Part shown: positions 5,117-8,152 of the stretch, one piece after another
Layout: the number at the start of each line of letters is the position of its first letter
How positions within the stretch are numbered: the stretch's first letter is position 1
Origin: CAYFSC01 sp964345695
GTDB lineage: Bacteria > Bacteroidota > Rhodothermia > Rhodothermales > Salinibacteraceae
Direction of reading: 5' to 3'
Length of the DNA stretch: 8,152 nucleotides
NCBI GenBank assembly: GCA_964345695.1
Contig: CAYFSC010000139.1
Coordinates: 1-8,152, forward strand
Position numbers and translations under genes: made by a program
Notes under the pieces: generated by a model
The model's database searches: none
What the model was told of the DNA's origin: nothing
The model's input: only the letters and a program-made list of their open reading frames with translations

Positions 5117-5174
5117 AGCCCGGTGCATCGGCCCGGACGTCTCCTTCCACACGGCTGCTGATTCTACGACTTAC

Positions 5175-8084
5175 ATGGCTATTGATCTTTCGCACACCGA
5201 TTCCTTCGCCCGACGTCACATCGGCCCCACCGAAGCGGACGTTCGCGAGATGCTGGACGCGTTGGACGCCGACTCGGTCGACGCCCTTGTCGACGAGGCC
5301 ATCCCGGACGCCATCCATACCGACCGGCCGCTGGCTCTTCCTCCGGCGCTTACCGAGCACGAACTGCTCGATCACGCCGAGCGTCTGGCCGACACGAACG
5401 ACGTCTATCGCTCGTTCATCGGCATGGGGTACCATGAGACCATCACGCCGCCGGTCATTCAGCGCAACATTCTTGAGGATCCATCCTGGTACACGCAGTA
5501 CACGCCGTACCAGGCCGAGATCGCGCAGGGCCGCCTCGAAGCGCTGCTCAACTTCCAGACGACCGTGATCGACCTCACGGGCCTGGAGATCGCCAACGCC
5601 TCGCTGCTCGACGAGGCCACCGCTGCCGCCGAGGCCATGATGATGCTGAACCGCGTCACGCGACGGCAGGACGCGCGCACGTTCTTTGTCGACGAGCGGT
5701 GCCATCCGCAGACAATCGAGGTCGTCAAAGGTCGGGCCGAGCCAATCGGTGTGGAGGTTGTGGTGGGCGACTTCCGTACCTTCGAGGTGCACGATGACCT
5801 GTTCGGCGCTCTTGTGCAGTACCCGACCACCGACGGTGCCATCGAAGACTATCGCGACTTCTGCGACCGCGTGCACGCCGTCGATGCCCACGTAACTGTG
5901 GCCGCCGACCTCCTGTCTCTTACGTTGCTGACCCCGCCTGGCGAGTTCGGTGCAGACGTGGCGGTCGGCTCCACGCAGCGCTTCGGCGTGCCGATGGGTT
6001 ACGGCGGGCCGCATGCCGCGTACTTCGCCACGCTGGAAACGCACAAACGGCAGGTGCCCGGCCGCATGATCGGCGTTACCAAGGACGCCGACGGCAACAT
6101 GGCGCTTCGCATGGCGCTGCAGACGCGGGAGCAACACATCCGCCGCGGACGGGCGACCTCCAACATCTGCACGGCTCAGGTCTTGCTCGCCGTGATGGCC
6201 GGCATGTACGCCGTGTACCACGGCCCCGACGGCCTGCAGCAGATTGCCACGCGGGTGCACGACCTCACCAAGACGCTAGCCGAGGGATTGCGCCGCACCG
6301 GACATTCCATCCGCTACGATGCGTTCTTCGACACGCTACGGGTGGACCTCAGCGGCCGGACGCAAGAGGCCGTTCGCGAGGCCGCCGAGGCCCACCGGGT
6401 CAACCTCCGCTATTACGACGACGGCTCGGTCGGGGTTGCCCTCGACGAGACCACCAGTGCCCAGGACCTGGATGCGCTCTTCACCATCTTCGGCGCGACC
6501 AACGGGCAGAAGCTCTACGCCGAGGAGGTCGCCGAGGACCTCGACAGCGGCTACGATGGTCCGCTGCAGCGAAGTTCGTCGTTCCTGGAGCACCCGGTGT
6601 TCCACAAGTATCACTCCGAGGGCGAGCTGACGCGCTACATCCACGAGCTGGCCGACAAGGATCTGTCGCTGACGCACAGCATGATCCCGCTCGGCTCGTG
6701 CACGATGAAGCTCAACCCCACAGCGGCCCTGATGCCGATTTCGCTCTCCGGCTTTGCCAAGCTGCACCCGTTCGCCCCACCCGAGCAGGCGCGCGGTTAT
6801 CAAGAGGTCATCGAGGAGTTGTCGCACGACCTTGCCGAAATCACCGGGTTCGACGACGTATCGCTGCAGCCCAACTCCGGAGCCGCCGGCGAATACACAG
6901 GGCTGCTCGTCATCCGCGCGTATCACGCCTCGCGCGGCGAGGAGCACCGCGACGTGTGCCTCGTGCCTGAGTCGGCGCACGGCACCAATCCGGCAAGCGC
7001 CAACATGGCGGGCATGGAGGTCGTGACGATCGACTGCGCCGACAACGGCGACGTCGATCTCGACGACCTGACGGCCAAAGCCGAGCAGTACAGCGATCGC
7101 CTTGCTGCGCTGATGGTCACCTACCCCTCCACGCATGGCGTCTTCGAAGAGCACATCCGGTCGCTCTGTGATGTGGTGCACCAGCACGGTGGACAGGTCT
7201 ACATGGACGGCGCCAATATGAACGCGCAGGTGGGCTTGTGCCGCCCCGGCGAGTACGGCATCGACGTGTGCCACCTCAACCTCCACAAGACGTTCAGCAT
7301 TCCCCATGGCGGAGGCGGGCCGGGCGTCGGCCCCATTTGCACGGCGGACCACCTGTCGCCCTTCCTTCCCGGCCACCCGTTGCATGAGGTCGGCGGTGAA
7401 CAGTCGATTCCGGCTGTGTCGGCGGCGCCGTACGGCAGCGCCCTCATCGTGCTGATCTCCTGGGCCTACATCAAGCTGCTGGGCCGCGAGGGCCTGACCC
7501 GCTCCACCAAGGCGGCCATCTTGAACGCCAACTACGTGGCGCAGCGGCTGTCGGACCACTACGACATCGTCTTCACCGGGCCGAACGGACGTGTCGCTCA
7601 CGAATTCATTCTGGATCTCCGTGACTTCCGCCGCGAGATCGAGGTCAGTGAGCAGGATGTGGCAAAGCGCCTCATGGACTATGGATTTCATGCCCCGACC
7701 ATGTCGTGGCCGGTCGTGGGCACGCTCATGGTGGAACCGACCGAGAGCGAGTCGAAGGCGGAGCTCGACCGCTTCTGCGACGCGATGATCGCCATTCGCT
7801 CGGAGATTCAGGCCGTGGAGGATGGCACTGTGGAGAAAGACGCGAGCGTGCTCAAGCAGGCGCCACACACCGGCACGATGGTGACGGCCGACGAGTGGAA
7901 CCATCCTTACTCCCGGCAGACGGCCGCCTATCCGAGCGACTGGGCGCGTGAGCGCAAGTTCTGGCCGAGCGTCCGGCGCGTCAACGACGCCTATGGCGAC
8001 CGGCACTTGTTCTGCTCCTGCCCGCCTACCGAGGCCTACGAGGCACGCGACGAGGAAGACCTCGAAACGGTCCTTGCTTCCTAA
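5175..8084 (+). CDS. gcvP: Glycine dehydrogenase (aminomethyl-transferring), P protein of the glycine cleavage system
   Basis: This complete 969-aa P protein is a PLP enzyme that decarboxylates glycine and passes the aminomethyl group to lipoyl H protein. The N-terminal half starts with the family-typical SFARRHIGPTEADVREML (10-27), then SFIGMGYHETITPPVIQRN (80-98) and WYTQYTPYQAEIAQGR (105-120). The C-terminal half carries MIPLGSCTMKLNP (503-515) and the PLP site LNLHKTFSIPHGGGGPG with the Schiff-base Lys705. Both halves are fused in one chain, as in E. coli (957 aa), unlike the split GcvPA/GcvPB of many other bacteria. No motif is missing. The C-terminal end (DRHLFCSCPP, then an acidic tail) is typical. 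The sequence is acidic, fitting a halophile. gcvT and gcvH are not in the window, so the gene stands alone or precedes something beyond the right edge. The start ATG at 5175 fits the conserved N-terminus and has no Shine-Dalgarno. Confidence 0.98.
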   Translation: MAIDLSHTDSFARRHIGPTEADVREMLDALDADSVDALVDEAIPDAIHTDRPLALPPALTEHELLDHAERLADTNDVYRSFIGMGYHETITPPVIQRNILEDPSWYTQYTPYQAEIAQGRLEALLNFQTTVIDLTGLEIANASLLDEATAAAEAMMMLNRVTRRQDARTFFVDERCHPQTIEVVKGRAEPIGVEVVVGDFRTFEVHDDLFGALVQYPTTDGAIEDYRDFCDRVHAVDAHVTVAADLLSLTLLTPPGEFGADVAVGSTQRFGVPMGYGGPHAAYFATLETHKRQVPGRMIGVTKDADGNMALRMALQTREQHIRRGRATSNICTAQVLLAVMAGMYAVYHGPDGLQQIATRVHDLTKTLAEGLRRTGHSIRYDAFFDTLRVDLSGRTQEAVREAAEAHRVNLRYYDDGSVGVALDETTSAQDLDALFTIFGATNGQKLYAEEVAEDLDSGYDGPLQRSSSFLEHPVFHKYHSEGELTRYIHELADKDLSLTHSMIPLGSCTMKLNPTAALMPISLSGFAKLHPFAPPEQARGYQEVIEELSHDLAEITGFDDVSLQPNSGAAGEYTGLLVIRAYHASRGEEHRDVCLVPESAHGTNPASANMAGMEVVTIDCADNGDVDLDDLTAKAEQYSDRLAALMVTYPSTHGVFEEHIRSLCDVVHQHGGQVYMDGANMNAQVGLCRPGEYGIDVCHLNLHKTFSIPHGGGGPGVGPICTADHLSPFLPGHPLHEVGGEQSIPAVSAAPYGSALIVLISWAYIKLLGREGLTRSTKAAILNANYVAQRLSDHYDIVFTGPNGRVAHEFILDLRDFRREIEVSEQDVAKRLMDYGFHAPTMSWPVVGTLMVEPTESESKAELDRFCDAMIAIRSEIQAVEDGTVEKDASVLKQAPHTGTMVTADEWNHPYSRQTAAYPSDWARERKFWPSVRRVNDAYGDRHLFCSCPPTEAYEARDEEDLETVLAS

Positions 8085-8152
8085 GAACCTGTTTTGGTTT
8101 TGAATCAGACGGCGAGAGCGAGCAACGATGCGGCGAAAATCGGACCTCGATC

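Larger units (their letters stand above)
4803..5174. other. Gene-free spacer between the thioredoxin-fold gene and gcvP
   Basis: The 372 positions hold the post-stop hairpin (4803-4854), a 55-bp sequence (4860-4914), 100 Ns (4915-5014), the same 55-bp sequence again (5015-5069), and a 105-bp gcvP upstream region (5070-5174). No coding region or RNA gene is supported, and reading frames running through the Ns are artefacts. If the two 55-bp copies are one sequence, the real spacer is 217 bp. I looked for a glycine riboswitch upstream of gcvP and did not find its conserved core, though a real gap could hide one. Confidence 0.8.

Noticed and set aside
5070..5174. Glycine riboswitch upstream of gcvP
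   Set aside because: A known regulator of glycine cleavage genes, but the conserved aptamer core is not recognisable in the 105 bp available, and the space is too short for the usual tandem aptamers.
5079..6260. 393-codon minus-strand frame antisense to the start of gcvP
   Set aside because: It has the same shadow-frame properties and covers the gcvP promoter and N-terminus.
6336..8006. 556-codon open frame on the minus strand, antisense to gcvP
   Set aside because: High-GC codon bias on the real strand produces long antisense frames. The translation is Arg/Val/His-rich without any domain, and the plus strand encodes an unmistakable GcvP.

Overview
The window reads as chromosomal housekeeping DNA from a high-GC member of the Bacteroidota side of the tree, most likely a halophilic Rhodothermota (Salinibacter-like). 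This is inferred from the acidic, Asp/Glu-rich proteins, the high GC content, and translation starts that lack a Shine-Dalgarno sequence and are preceded by pyrimidines. I cannot name the species from sequence alone.

Left part (1-2651, all minus strand, transcribed right to left): a small protein of unknown function resembling DUF4177 (2406-2651), a Sad/YneI-type aldehyde dehydrogenase, probably succinate-semialdehyde dehydrogenase (942-2306), a gamma-class carbonic anhydrase family hexapeptide protein (332-868), and the N-terminus of a lipoprotein that may carry an alpha/beta-hydrolase domain (1-215, cut by the window edge). Gaps are 73-116 bp. A weak terminator lies between the small protein and the dehydrogenase, and a 19-bp tandem duplication lies between the dehydrogenase and the carbonic anhydrase.

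Middle part (2652-4802): an AT-rich divergent intergenic region, then RNase III (rnc, plus strand). It converges, with only 10 bp between stop codons, on a minus-strand pair made of a Rof-like Rho-binding antiterminator (3995-4255) followed by the YhbY ribosome-assembly RNA-binding protein (3629-3955). Three RNA-metabolism genes therefore sit within 1.4 kb. The rnc leader can fold into a 12-bp hairpin, a candidate autoregulatory target. Divergent from rof is a 115-aa protein (4455-4802) that looks like a glutathione-S-transferase N-terminal / glutaredoxin-type fold without the catalytic cysteine.

Right part (4803-8152): an intergenic region with a strong imperfect hairpin right after the stop codon and a 100-N assembly gap. 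The gap is flanked on both sides by the same 55 bp, the expected mark of two contigs that overlap by one assembly k-mer, so the gap is probably not real. After it comes a complete single-chain glycine dehydrogenase (gcvP, P protein of the glycine cleavage system), followed by 68 bp with no supported gene.

I found no defence system, CRISPR array, complete mobile element, tRNA or rRNA. The observations most worth checking are the false gap, the rnc leader hairpin, the rof-yhbY/rnc arrangement, and the Cys-less thioredoxin-fold protein.
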